From an uncultured Gammaproteobacteria bacterium (GTDB lineage Bacteria > Pseudomonadota > Gammaproteobacteria > Ga0077536): a stretch of 22,839 bases of DNA. The DNA lies in the NCBI GenBank assembly GCA_903866355.1, contig CAIPNE010000324.1, positions 1-22,839 of the forward strand. Reading direction: 5' to 3'. Numbering within the stretch: position 1 is the first letter of the stretch; every line of letters starts with the position of its first letter. The position numbers and the translations under genes are program-made. The notes beneath the pieces are model-generated. The model had not been told where the DNA came from. It saw only the letters and a list, made by a program, of their open reading frames with translations, and made no database searches. Of this stretch, positions 1 to 8,400 are shown in pieces.

Positions 1-587
1 ACTTCACGAATGAACCACGCCGCGCCTTTGCGTCGCGCGAGACGTCCGGCGGTCAGTAATACCTGCGTGTGCGCGATATCTCGACCCAAGCACCGGGCCA
101 AGTCTGCGCGCGCGTAGCTGCCAACCAGCGTTTCGGTCTCGATGCCGTTCGGGATCACCGTGATCGCGGCGGCGGCCAAGCCGTGCGCCAACGCTTGGTG
201 GCGGGTTTGTGCACTGACCGCGATGAGCCCATCGAGCGCCGGCAGAAAACGCCGCACCCACAGGCGCTGATACCAGCGCGCAGGCCAGATCAAATCTAGC
301 CCGTGGACCACGCACACGACCTTTTGGCGTGGTTGTAGGCGCTTGATAATCCAGCCGGTAATGGCCAGCACGCCGTCGCCAAGCAACACGACGTCATAAC
401 GTGGCCGGGCAACTAGCGCAAAGAGCGTGGCGAACGGTAGGAACCAGGCCAGCGCGCGTTTGCCCCGGCGATTCGCGAGCGTCCTCACGGTGGCATAGTG
501 CGGCAGCCACACGGACAGCGCGTGGTTATGGTTTTCGATACCGCCCACCACGGGGGGAAAGGCGCGGGTAATGAAGAGCACTCTCAT
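1..587 (-). CDS. Glycosyltransferase family 4 protein, N-terminal part (cut by window edge)
   Basis: Reading the minus strand from the ATG at 585-587 gives an uninterrupted frame of about 195 codons that runs off the left edge. It begins MRVLFITRAFPPVVGGIENH, the usual N-terminal Rossmann strand and Gly-rich acceptor-side loop of GT4 (GT-B fold) enzymes. It continues with a VCVVHGLDLIWP segment, and near residues 145-150 has VIPNGIE, the hinge motif before the C-terminal nucleotide-sugar domain. The next strand (VLLTAGRLARRKG) is the start of that donor domain; the catalytic E-x7-E region lies outside the window. Proteins of this family transfer a sugar from a nucleotide donor to lipid or polysaccharide precursors at the cytoplasmic membrane; substrate cannot be told here. 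It is divergent from the monooxygenase at 734 with a 146-bp gap. Confidence 0.85.
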   Translation of the reverse strand, partial: MRVLFITRAFPPVVGGIENHNHALSVWLPHYATVRTLANRRGKRALAWFLPFATLFALVARPRYDVVLLGDGVLAITGWIIKRLQPRQKVVCVVHGLDLIWPARWYQRLWVRRFLPALDGLIAVSAQTRHQALAHGLAAAAITVIPNGIETETLVGSYARADLARCLGRDIAHTQVLLTAGRLARRKGAAWFIRE

Positions 588-733
588 GGCATGGGGTCTG
601 GGCTGCTGCGCGATGCGAGCCAGCTTGCCCGCGCCCTCAATCGCCCGCAAGCTGCGCGGAACGTCGTGCCGGTTGCCGGGTTTTGCAACACGGTGCGCGC
701 CCACAATAAAACACAAAAAAGCACGGGGGTTTT

Positions 734-1816
734 ATGCAATTTGGCATCGGCGTCAGCACACACATCAACAACTGGGACATCATTCGCTACGCCGAAGAAC
801 TCGGCTACGACCGGGCATGGGTGGGCGATTCCCAGATGCTCTGGTCGGATTGCTACGCCACCATGGCGCTCGCGGCACATCACACCCGGCGCATCGCTAT
901 TGGTACGGGGGTGTCTATCACCGGCACGCGCATCGCACCGGTGACCGCGCATTCCATCGCCAGCATCAACGCGCTGGCGCCTGGACGGGTATTCCTAGGG
1001 CTGGGCACCGGGCATACGGCGATGCGGGTGATGGGCCAAGACCCGATGCGGGTTGGGGAATTTCGTGAATATCTGCGCGTGGTGCGGGCGTTGCTGGACG
1101 GCGAGGCCGTGGACTACACCTATAACGGCGAAACGCGCGAAATTCAGTTTCTGCACCGCGAGCGGCGCTTCATCGATTTGGACAACCGGATCCCCATCTA
1201 CGTGGCGGCCAACGGGCCGAAAGCCCTAGAAGCCACCGGCGCTTTTGGCGATGGCTGGATCACCGTCGGCGGCGAGCCGGACGTCGTCAAACCGAAGCTT
1301 GAGGCCATTGAGCGCGGCGCGACCAAAGCAGGCCGCACCCTACCGCCTGATTTCCACACCGCGTTCATCGCCACCAGTTGTGTGCTGCGGCCGGGCGACC
1401 GCCTGAGTGACGAGCGCATCATCGATGAAACCGGCAGTTGGGTTGCCTGCGAGTTGCACTTTTTCTACGAGGTCTGGAAAGACAACGGCTGTAACGACGC
1501 CATCATTCCGCCGCATTTTCAGGGGATCTGGCCCGAATACCTCGCCCATGTGCAGGCCATGAGCCTGCCGGAAAACGCGCGTTTCCGGCAGATTCATGAT
1601 GGCCATCTGGTGTATTTGAACCCGGCCGAACGGCGCTTTATCACGCCAGCTGCCATCCAGGCGAGCGCGTTGGTCGGCGAGCCAGACGAACTCATCGAAC
1701 ACATCCAACGTCTAGAAGCCGGCGGCATCAAAGAACTCGACCTGTGGCCACCGATGGATTGCGAGCGCAAAGTGCTGCGAGATTTTGCGGAGTATGTAAT
1801 GCCGGCATTTCGCTGA
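734..1816 (+). CDS. LLM-class (luciferase-like) flavin-dependent oxidoreductase
   Basis: 360 residues with the TIM-barrel pattern of bacterial luciferase-like monooxygenases and F420-dependent reductases. The start is MQFGIGVS, followed by a YAEELGYDRAWVGDS segment (flavin-phosphate side), IAIGTGV, the ALAPGRVFLGLGTG motif near residues 85-98, and IPIYVAANGPKALE at about 155-168 followed by GDGWITVG. These resemble methylenetetrahydromethanopterin-reductase-like members, but whether the cofactor is FMN or F420 and what the substrate is cannot be decided from sequence. The ATG at 734 has only a weak G-rich stretch (acggggg) upstream as ribosome site. It is monocistronic in this window: the GT4 gene is divergent and the aminotransferase convergent. 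The 88-bp convergent gap after it holds two GC-rich inverted repeats (1832-1857 and 1876-1893) without T-tracts. Confidence 0.88.
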   Translation: MQFGIGVSTHINNWDIIRYAEELGYDRAWVGDSQMLWSDCYATMALAAHHTRRIAIGTGVSITGTRIAPVTAHSIASINALAPGRVFLGLGTGHTAMRVMGQDPMRVGEFREYLRVVRALLDGEAVDYTYNGETREIQFLHRERRFIDLDNRIPIYVAANGPKALEATGAFGDGWITVGGEPDVVKPKLEAIERGATKAGRTLPPDFHTAFIATSCVLRPGDRLSDERIIDETGSWVACELHFFYEVWKDNGCNDAIIPPHFQGIWPEYLAHVQAMSLPENARFRQIHDGHLVYLNPAERRFITPAAIQASALVGEPDELIEHIQRLEAGGIKELDLWPPMDCERKVLRDFAEYVMPAFR

Positions 1817-1904
1817 CCGGGGCGCGTGCCGCTGGCGGTGGTCTCGCTAGCCGCCAGTGGCCCTCAACAAAGTGCTCGCGCGCGACCGCGCGACGTCACT
1901 TCGT

Positions 1905-3035
1905 TCAAGCTAGTTGGCGCAGCGAGTCGGCCAAGCTGGCGAGCGTGCGCTCCACATCCTGCAGCTTGTCGAGGCCAAACAGACCAATCCGAAAACTGCG
2001 AAAATCGGCCGGCTCGTCAATTTGCAGCGGCACCCCAGCGGCGATTTGCAGCCCCGTGGCCATAAATTTTTTGCCATTGTGGATGTCTGGATCCTCGGTG
2101 TAGCTCACCACCACGCAGGGTGCTTGAAAGCCAGGGGCCGCCACGCTGGCGTAGCCTTGGCTCTCGAGCAGTGCCCGCACGCGCTCGCCAAGTGCGAGTT
2201 GTTGGGCCTTTAAACGCTCAAAACCATAAACCTCGGCCTCGTGCATGGCCGTCGCTAACTGCCGCAGCCCGTCGGTGGGCAGGGTGGCGTGGTAGGCGTG
2301 GCCGCCGTTCTCGTAGGTTTCCATGATCGACAGCCATTTGCGGAGATCGCAGGCGTAACTGGTGCTGGTGGTGGCGTCGATGCGGGCGCGGGCGCGCTCG
2401 CTCATCATCACGAGTGCTGCTCAGGGTGTGCTGCTCCAGCCTTTTTGTGGGGCGCTGATGAGGACATCCACGGCGCACGCCACCATGTCGACCCACAGCG
2501 CGCCGGAGGCGATGCAATCCAACACAAACAAACCGCCCACTTCGCGTACGGCGGTACCCACTGCCTGCAGATAGTCGGGCGGCAGCAACATGCCGGCCGA
2601 GGTTTCCACGTGCGGTGCGCAGACGATTTCAGGTTTGTACGCGTGGATGGCGGCCACTACTTCCTCGATCGGGGGTGGGGCGAACGGCGCGCGTGTCCCA
2701 CCGGCACCGACCTGCCGGGCCTTGAGCACACTGCAGTCTGCAGGGATATTTCCCATTTCAAAAATCTGCGTCCAGCGATAGCTGAACCAGCCGTTGCGGA
2801 TCACGAGACAGCGGCGCCCCGTGGCGAACTGGCGCGCCACGGCCTCCATCCCAAAAGTCCCGCTGCCCGGCACCACCACCGCACTGTGGGCGTGATAAAC
2901 CGTCTTGAGTACGCGTGAGACTTCTTGCATCACCCCCTGAAAATTGCGCGACATGTGATTCATCGCGCGGTCGGTATAGACGACGGAATATTCGAGCAGG
3001 CCGCCGGGGTCGATCGCAGAGTACAGCGCAGTCAT
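1905..3035 (-). pseudogene. Class V aminotransferase (alanine/serine-glyoxylate type) with one in-frame TGA
   Basis: Two stretches in the same frame, 3035-2424 (204 codons) and 2420-1908, are separated by a single TGA at 2421-2423. Read through it, the product is about 376 residues, a normal length for the fold-type I class V family that includes alanine-glyoxylate and serine-pyruvate aminotransferases. The N part has VVVPGSGTFGMEAVARQFA (phosphate-binding region), VLDCIASG with the Asp expected to contact the PLP ring nitrogen, and ISAPQKGWS with the Schiff-base Lys at residue 198. The C part begins AALVMMSERARAR and contains TTSTSYACDLRKW, GGHAYHATLPTDGLR and FRIGLFGLDKL, all typical of the family's C-terminal half. 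The TGA is codon 205, seven codons after the PLP lysine, where remembered homologues have Cys (SPC). It may be a nonsense mutation, a sequence error, recoding (selenocysteine) or a split gene. Everything else looks intact, so decay, if real, is recent. Confidence 0.75.
2394..2423 (-). other. In-frame UGA with adjacent hairpin and start-codon cluster
   Basis: On the minus strand the UGA (2423-2421) is followed by GCAGCACUC and then GUG-AUG-AUG in the same frame. Bases 4-10 after the UGA (GCACUCG) pair with bases 21-27 (CGAGCGC), giving a seven-position stem with one A-C mismatch and a 10-base loop (UGAUGAUGAG). The first two loop bases include a G, as in bacterial SECIS elements, but the loop begins only about 10 bases after the UGA, closer than the spacing I recall for known bacterial SECIS. 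The start cluster would also allow re-initiation of the C-terminal half. The stem may simply be a by-product of GC-rich coding sequence. Confidence 0.3.
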
Positions 3036-3093
3036 AGGTTTTTCTGCCTTAATGGAACATCAGAACGGGAGGGTGAGCCGCAACGCGGGAGTG

Positions 3094-3122
3094 GCGCGAC
3101 GCTAGCATTTTCGGCGTCGCGC
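3094..3122. other. GC-rich inverted repeat upstream of the aminotransferase
   Basis: GCGCGACGC (3094-3102) and GCGTCGCGC (3114-3122) form a perfect nine-base inverted repeat around an 11-base spacer. It lies about 60-88 bases upstream of the aminotransferase ATG and beyond the hppA terminator. There is no T-tract on either side, so it is not a second intrinsic terminator. It could be a leader hairpin or a protein-binding site for the aminotransferase promoter. Confidence 0.4.
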
Positions 3123-3150
3123 GCCTAGGTATTGGTGGCGTGGGTAACGC

Positions 3151-3181
3151 AAAAAAAAGCCCCGCACAGGGCGGGGCTTTT
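3151..3181 (-). terminator. Rho-independent terminator after hppA
   Basis: GCCCCGC (3159-3165) and GCGGGGC (3171-3177) form a perfect seven-base stem with a five-base loop. A run of eight A on the plus strand (3151-3158) gives an eight-U tail for minus-strand transcription coming from hppA, whose stop codon is about 25 bases upstream. Four T on the other side could make it weakly bidirectional. It marks the end of the pfp-hppA transcript. Confidence 0.9.
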
Positions 3182-3206
3182 AAAGTTTGCGCTGAGCGCG
3201 GGACGC

Positions 3207-5252
3207 TTAGAGCAGCGGCACCAACAGCAGTGCCACGATATTCATGATTTTGATCAGCGGATTGATGGCTGGGCCGGCGGTGTCCTTGTAGGGATCGCCA
3301 ACGGTGTCGCCGGTTACCGCGGCTTTGTGCGCGTCCGAACCTTTGCCGCCGTGGTGGCCTTCCTCAATATATTTTTTGGCGTTATCCCATGCCCCGCCAC
3401 CGGTGCACATGGAGATGGCGACAAACAGGCCGGTCACAATCGTGCCCATCAACATCCCGCCGATGGCCATCCGCGCAGCCTCAGGGCCCATCGCGAAACG
3501 CATGACGTAAGCCAGTGCCACCGGCGTGAGCACGGGCAGCAGGGAGGGGATGATCATTTCGCGAATCGCAGATTGGGTGAGCAGGTCGACCGCGCGGCTG
3601 TAATCCGGCTTGGTCGTGCCCTCCATGATCCCTTTGATTTCACGAAACTGGCGACGAACTTCCACCACCACCGAGCCCGCTGCGCGACCCACCGCCTCCA
3701 TCGCCATCGCGGCGAAGAGGTAGGGAATCAGACCGCCCACGAATAGCCCGATGATGACCGCAGGTTGGTCTAGCCCGAAGGTTACCAGTTTGCCCCCCGC
3801 ATCTAAGCTGTGGGTGAAGTCGGCAAACAGCACGAGGGCCGCCAAGCCAGCAGACCCAATGGCGTAGCCCTTGGTGACGGCCTTGGTGGTGTTACCCACG
3901 GCGTCTAGCGGATCCGTGATATTGCGGATTTCCGGGCCTAGTTTCGCCATTTCAGCGATGCCGCCGGCGTTGTCGGTAATCGGGCCGTAAGCGTCGAGGG
4001 CCACGATGATGCCCGCCATGGACAACATGGAGGTGGCCGCAACCGCAATGCCAAACAGTCCGTTCAAGGTGTAGGACGCCCAGATGGCGACACACACGAA
4101 CAGCACGGGCCAAGCGGTAGATTTCATCGACACCGCGATGCCGGCGATGATATTGGTGGCGTGCCCTGTTTCGGAGGCGGCGGCCACGTACTGTACCGGC
4201 TTGAATTCTGTGCCGGTGTAGTACTCGGTGATCCACACCAAGGCTGCCGTGAGGACTAAGCCCACGAGCGCACAGCCAAAGATGTTCATGACCGAAACGC
4301 CTTCAATACCACCGAACATCCATTCGGTGACCGGATAGAAAGCCACCCCGGCGAGCACGCCCGCCACGATGAGGCCACGGTACAGGGCGTTCATGATTTT
4401 GCCGCCATCGTAGGCTTTCACGAACAGCGAACCGATCACCGAAGCAATGATGGACACCCCGCCCAGCACCAACGGATAGAGCACCGCGTTCACGCCCACG
4501 TTTTTCATCACCAAGTCGGCCAAGAGCATGGTGGCGATGATGGTGACTGCGTAGGTTTCGAACAGGTCGGCGGCCATGCCGGCGCAGTCGCCTACGTTGT
4601 CGCCCACGTTGTCGGCGATAACGGCTGGGTTGCGCGGGTCATCCTCAGGAATGCCGGCTTCGACTTTACCCACGAGGTCGGCGCCAACGTCGGCACCTTT
4701 CGTGAAAATACCACCACCCAGACGGGCGAAAATCGAAATTAACGAACTACCGAACGCCAGTCCTACCAGCGGGTGCAAGTTCACCGATTCGCCGACGGGC
4801 GTGATGGAGGTGAGGTAGGCGTAGTAACCGGCGACGCCGAGCAGACCTAGGCCGACTACCAGCATGCCGGTGATGGCGCCACCCCGAAAGGCAACCTGCA
4901 GGGCGGCGTTGAGGCCGTTACGAGCAGCTTCGGCCGTGCGCAAATTGGCCCGCACCGAGATATTCATCCCGATGAAGCCCGCTGCGCCCGACAGCACCGC
5001 GCCGATCACAAAGCCGATCGCCGTGTTGAGGTCGAGAAACTTAGCGATGATGGCGGTCAGAATGACGCCAACGATGGCGATGGTCCGGTATTGGCGATTG
5101 AGATACGCCGAAGCCCCTTGCTGAATCGCCGCAGCAATTTCACGCATGCGCTCGTTGCCTTGCGGCTGGCTAAGAATCCAGCTGCGAGACCATAGCCCAT
5201 AGGCAATTGCGAAGAGCGCGCAGCCCAATGCAATGATGAGATGCACCGACAT
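3207..5252 (-). CDS. hppA: Membrane-bound proton-translocating pyrophosphatase (K+-independent type)
   Basis: 681 residues from the ATG at 5250-5252, chosen because AGAGGGGA lies about eight bases upstream; the frame is open further 5' but without a ribosome site. The protein hydrolyses cytoplasmic PPi and pumps H+ across the inner membrane through a many-helix (about 16) channel. Diagnostic motifs are DVGADLVGKVEAGIPEDDPR starting at D188 and the following DNVGDNVGDCAGMAADLFE (the PPi-Mg site), and a C-terminal KAAVTGDTVGDPYKDTAGPA. Residue 457 is Lys in GNTTKAVTKG. In this family Lys here, in place of Ala, marks K+-independent H+-pumps such as that of Rhodospirillum rubrum. It is downstream of pfp on the same strand with a 173-bp gap that contains a 15-base palindrome (5280-5294), and it is followed by a strong terminator. 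Cotranscription with pfp is inferred. Confidence 0.97.
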   Translation of the reverse strand: MSVHLIIALGCALFAIAYGLWSRSWILSQPQGNERMREIAAAIQQGASAYLNRQYRTIAIVGVILTAIIAKFLDLNTAIGFVIGAVLSGAAGFIGMNISVRANLRTAEAARNGLNAALQVAFRGGAITGMLVVGLGLLGVAGYYAYLTSITPVGESVNLHPLVGLAFGSSLISIFARLGGGIFTKGADVGADLVGKVEAGIPEDDPRNPAVIADNVGDNVGDCAGMAADLFETYAVTIIATMLLADLVMKNVGVNAVLYPLVLGGVSIIASVIGSLFVKAYDGGKIMNALYRGLIVAGVLAGVAFYPVTEWMFGGIEGVSVMNIFGCALVGLVLTAALVWITEYYTGTEFKPVQYVAAASETGHATNIIAGIAVSMKSTAWPVLFVCVAIWASYTLNGLFGIAVAATSMLSMAGIIVALDAYGPITDNAGGIAEMAKLGPEIRNITDPLDAVGNTTKAVTKGYAIGSAGLAALVLFADFTHSLDAGGKLVTFGLDQPAVIIGLFVGGLIPYLFAAMAMEAVGRAAGSVVVEVRRQFREIKGIMEGTTKPDYSRAVDLLTQSAIREMIIPSLLPVLTPVALAYVMRFAMGPEAARMAIGGMLMGTIVTGLFVAISMCTGGGAWDNAKKYIEEGHHGGKGSDAHKAAVTGDTVGDPYKDTAGPAINPLIKIMNIVALLLVPLL

Positions 5253-5425
5253 TATTAATTTCCCCTCTTGATGTTGGATGCCGGCACTGCCGGCGATGGC
5301 TGACGGACGCCCTAGCGCTGGACCGTCTTTGAGCTTTTTTAGATGCCGCACGCACGCCAAACAGCCGTTCTAGGGTGAACGACCGTCGGCGGGGCGCCGC
5401 TAACGGGGGGGATTCTACTGGCTCG

Positions 5426-6691
5426 CTACCTCAGTGCAAACGTTGTCGCCGCTCGGCGGGGCACGCCGAGGTTACGCAGCTGCACATAAGCGGGTAGACC
5501 CTCGCGATATGGCGGGTAGTCTTCGCCCTGAATGAGCGGTAACAGGTAACGACGCCCGGCGTCAGAAATGCCAAATCCATCCGCGCTGATGAACTCCCGG
5601 GGCAGCTTGCGCTCCTGATTTGCGACGTCCGCTAAGGCCGCCTCGCCAATGCTCCAGGTGTAGGGCTCATCCGTGTGCCGCACAATAATCGGCATCACCG
5701 AATTACGCCCCGCTAACGCCAGCTCAACCGCCGCCCGGCCCAGTGCATAGGCTTGGTCGACGTCGGTTTTGGAGGCGATATGGCGCGCGGCGCGCTGCAG
5801 ATAATCAGCCACTGCCCAGTGATATTTGAGCTTCAGCTCGGCGCGAATCAAGTTGGCGATGACGGGCGCAACGCCGCCCAGTTGGGCGTGCCCAAAGGCA
5901 TCGCGCAGCCCTTGATCCGCCAAAAACTGGCCGTCGGCGCTTTTCACGCCCTCGGATACCACGACCGAACAATAGCCATGGGTGTTCACGAGTTCGTCGA
6001 CGCGGGCTAGGAAGCGTGCCGGTTCAAAGGGCAGTTCCGGGAACAGGATGATGATGGGTAGAGGGCAGCCAGCGTCACTGGCCAGCCCACCCGCGGCGGC
6101 AATCCAACCCGCATGGCGGCCCATGACTTCCATCACAAAGACTTTGGTCGATGTTTTAGCCATGGAGGCAACGTCAAAGCTGGCCTCGCGTACCGACACG
6201 GCGACGTATTTAGCGACCGAGCCAAAGCCTGGGCAGACATCGGTGAATGGCAGGTCGTTGTCCACGGTTTTCGGTACGTGAATCGCCTGGACGGGGTAGC
6301 CCAGGGTGGCGGAGAGCTGCGAGACTTTCAAACAGGTGTCGGCGGAGTCTCCGCCACCGTTATAAAAGAAATAGCCGATATCGTGGGCGCGAAAGACTTC
6401 GATGAGACGTTCGTATTCGGCGCGGTTCTCTTCGAGGCTTTTGAGCTTGTAACGACACGAGCCAAAAGCGCCCGCGGGGGTGTAGCGCAGGGCTGCGATC
6501 GCCTCCGGTGACTCGAGGCTGGTATCGATGAGGTCCTCGGTTAGCGCCCCGATAATGCCATTGCGGCCGGCCAATACACGGCCGATCTGCTGCGGGTGCT
6601 GGCGTGCGGTCTCGATTAACCCACAGGCGGAGGCGTTGATGACCGCGGTCACCCCGCCTGACTGGGCGTAAAAAGCGTTCTTGCTGCTCAT
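5426..6691 (-). CDS. pfp: Pyrophosphate-dependent 6-phosphofructokinase
   Basis: 421 residues. The enzyme interconverts fructose 6-phosphate plus PPi and fructose 1,6-bisphosphate plus Pi, a reversible replacement for ATP-PFK and fructose bisphosphatase. It opens with AFYAQSGGVTAVINAS (phosphoryl-donor loop). The donor-specificity positions are NGGGDS (residues 111-116) and PKTVDND (140-146, catalytic Asp144). Asp115 and Lys141 correspond to the Asp104/Lys124 pair that indicates PPi use, where ATP enzymes carry Gly at both. MGRHAGW (190-196) binds the sugar phosphate. Position 114 is Gly where many PPi enzymes have Asp (GGDDS). The ATG at 6691 has a weak AGCGGGG upstream. It lies immediately 5' of hppA, an arrangement described for Methylococcus where the two are cotranscribed, and it is divergent from bepA. 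Confidence 0.95.
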   Translation of the reverse strand: MSSKNAFYAQSGGVTAVINASACGLIETARQHPQQIGRVLAGRNGIIGALTEDLIDTSLESPEAIAALRYTPAGAFGSCRYKLKSLEENRAEYERLIEVFRAHDIGYFFYNGGGDSADTCLKVSQLSATLGYPVQAIHVPKTVDNDLPFTDVCPGFGSVAKYVAVSVREASFDVASMAKTSTKVFVMEVMGRHAGWIAAAGGLASDAGCPLPIIILFPELPFEPARFLARVDELVNTHGYCSVVVSEGVKSADGQFLADQGLRDAFGHAQLGGVAPVIANLIRAELKLKYHWAVADYLQRAARHIASKTDVDQAYALGRAAVELALAGRNSVMPIIVRHTDEPYTWSIGEAALADVANQERKLPREFISADGFGISDAGRRYLLPLIQGEDYPPYREGLPAYVQLRNLGVPRRAATTFALR

Positions 6692-6851
6692 GGGCGTGCC
6701 CCGCTGGAATGTTTAAACCGGTGGCTATCTTAAGTCTCACGCGAAGATCTCGGAAAGGGAGATTGGTGAACCGAACGCTCGGCGCGCGGTCACAGCCACA
6801 GTCAAAGACATGAACCGCGCGTATCGCTCGCGAGTAGCCAAACCCCCCTGT

Positions 6852-6857
6852 TAGAAT
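6852..6857 (+). promoter_or_regulatory. Candidate -10 element of bepA
   Basis: TAGAAT matches five of six bases of the sigma-70 -10 hexamer and lies only ten bases before the bepA ATG at 6868, with no ribosome-binding sequence between. If used, transcription would begin within a few bases of the start codon and the message would be nearly leaderless. No good -35 is visible at the usual spacing, so this is weak evidence. Confidence 0.3.
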
Positions 6858-6867
6858 CTCTCTATCT

Positions 6868-8400
6868 ATGACGTTACGCCATTCCCCTATTGCCCAGGTT
6901 TCTCGCCGGAGTTGGCGCGGCTGGGCCTGTGGCATGCTGCTTGGTCTTACCTGCGCCGCCGCGGCCGCACAAACGGGTGAGCTCGAAGACCTGCCCGATT
7001 TTGGCGATTCAGCCGGCGCGGTTATTTCGCCCGAGCAGGAAGTCCAACTGGGTTTGGCGACCATGCGCCAAATTCGGCGTTATGCGCCGATCATCACCGA
7101 TGAAGAAGTAGAAGACTACATCCAGAAGCTCGGTAAGGAGCTGGGTGACCAGAGCCACTACTACGGCGATTTTCATTTTTTTGTGATTCAAAGCGATGTG
7201 GTCAACGCCTTCGCCGTGCCGGGCGGGTACATCGGTATGCATTCTGGGCTGATTTTGGGTTCGAAAAGCGAAAGCGAAGTCGCTTCCGTGTTGGCCCATG
7301 AGATTTCTCATCTCACCCAACGGCATGGCGCGCGGATGATCGAGGCGGCCAAAAACATGAGCATCCCGACGATGGCCGCGTTCATCGGCGCCATCGCCTT
7401 GGCGGCCGTCGCACCACAAGTCGGTTTGGGTGCCATTGCCGGGGTGGCCGCGGCCCAACAGCAGTATCAAATCGATTTCACACGGGCCAATGAGAAAGAG
7501 GCCGACCGTATCGGCATCGAGCTGTTAAGCAAATCGGGTTTTCGCACGCTGTCGATGGCCGATTTTTTTGAGCGTCTGCAACTCGCCAACCGCTACTCTG
7601 ACCCCCGCATGATCCCGGAATTTCTCCGTACTCATCCGGTCACCGTTAACCGTATTGCCGAAGCGCGCGAGCGCGCCGAACGTCTGCCTTCCAAAGTCGT
7701 GCGCGAGGACAGCTACGATTTTCTGCTCATCTGGCAGAAGCTTAATGTGATGAGCATGTCCGACCCGGCGCAGGCCAGAAATTACTACGAAGCGGTCTTG
7801 CGCGACCGCAATTACACCAACGAAGCCGTGGTGCGTTACGGTTATGTGCTGGCGCTGATCGAGGGCAGTGAATTTGTCCGTGCGCGCCGCGAACTGGCTG
7901 GACTGCTACGTGACAACCCCAATTTGACGGCCTTCCGGATGGCCCAGGCACGCATTGAGGAACGCGCGGGCAATCATTTGCTGGCCTTAGATCTCTACCG
8001 TCGGTTGCACGAGCTGGATCCCAAGAGCCGGGCGGCCGCTTACAGCTACGCCGCGCTCCTGAACCACACGCGCAACGGGGCGGCGGCCAAAGAACTCTTG
8101 CGTGGCTTTGGTAGCGCGGAACAGCGTGAACCCCGCTTCGATAAGTTACTGGCGGAGGCGGAGAAGTTGGTGGGCGAAACGGCGAACTCCCATTACGACC
8201 TCGCTGAGTATTACCGCGGGCTGGGTGAGATCGAGCTGTCCGCAGAGCAACTGCGCTTGGGGCAGGTGGTGCCCGGCTTGACTCACTATCAGCGCCTGCG
8301 TCTGGATGCCCGCCTCGAGGAGCTGGAAAGAGAGCTCAATCGACTCGACCAAGACCGTGCAAAGCGGCGCGAGCGCGAGGAACGGCGACGCCAAGGTTGA
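6868..8400 (+). CDS. bepA: Outer-membrane assembly-enhancing metalloprotease/chaperone (M48 family, TPR)
   Basis: 510 residues. BepA works in the periplasm with the BAM complex and LptD, helping outer-membrane proteins fold and degrading stalled ones. Residues 1-34 form a signal peptide (RRSW, then a hydrophobic stretch ending CAAAAAQ). The M48 zinc site is HEISH at 144-148 (His144, Glu145, His148) with the third ligand in NEKEAD at 208-213 (probably Glu211). FLRTHPVTVNR at about residues 251-261 contains the THP segment that in E. coli BepA carries the zinc-binding regulatory histidine. Residues from about 290 on are helical repeats of TPR type ending in a highly charged tail (DRAKRREREERRRQG). 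The length is close to E. coli BepA (487). No Shine-Dalgarno is seen before the ATG. It is divergent from pfp, with a 176-bp shared control region. Confidence 0.93.
   Translation: MTLRHSPIAQVSRRSWRGWACGMLLGLTCAAAAAQTGELEDLPDFGDSAGAVISPEQEVQLGLATMRQIRRYAPIITDEEVEDYIQKLGKELGDQSHYYGDFHFFVIQSDVVNAFAVPGGYIGMHSGLILGSKSESEVASVLAHEISHLTQRHGARMIEAAKNMSIPTMAAFIGAIALAAVAPQVGLGAIAGVAAAQQQYQIDFTRANEKEADRIGIELLSKSGFRTLSMADFFERLQLANRYSDPRMIPEFLRTHPVTVNRIAEARERAERLPSKVVREDSYDFLLIWQKLNVMSMSDPAQARNYYEAVLRDRNYTNEAVVRYGYVLALIEGSEFVRARRELAGLLRDNPNLTAFRMAQARIEERAGNHLLALDLYRRLHELDPKSRAAAYSYAALLNHTRNGAAAKELLRGFGSAEQREPRFDKLLAEAEKLVGETANSHYDLAEYYRGLGEIELSAEQLRLGQVVPGLTHYQRLRLDARLEELERELNRLDQDRAKRREREERRRQG

Noticed and set aside
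1832..1893. Two GC-rich hairpins in the monooxygenase/aminotransferase convergent gap as intrinsic terminators
   Set aside because: CTGGCGG/CCGCCAG and TCGCGCG/CGCGCGA pair well but no T-run follows in either direction.
3132..3746. Long plus-strand open frame (204 codons) antisense to hppA
   Set aside because: It lies opposite the strongly conserved C-terminal half of hppA and begins across its terminator; its His/Arg-rich product matches nothing. It is a by-product of GC-rich third positions.
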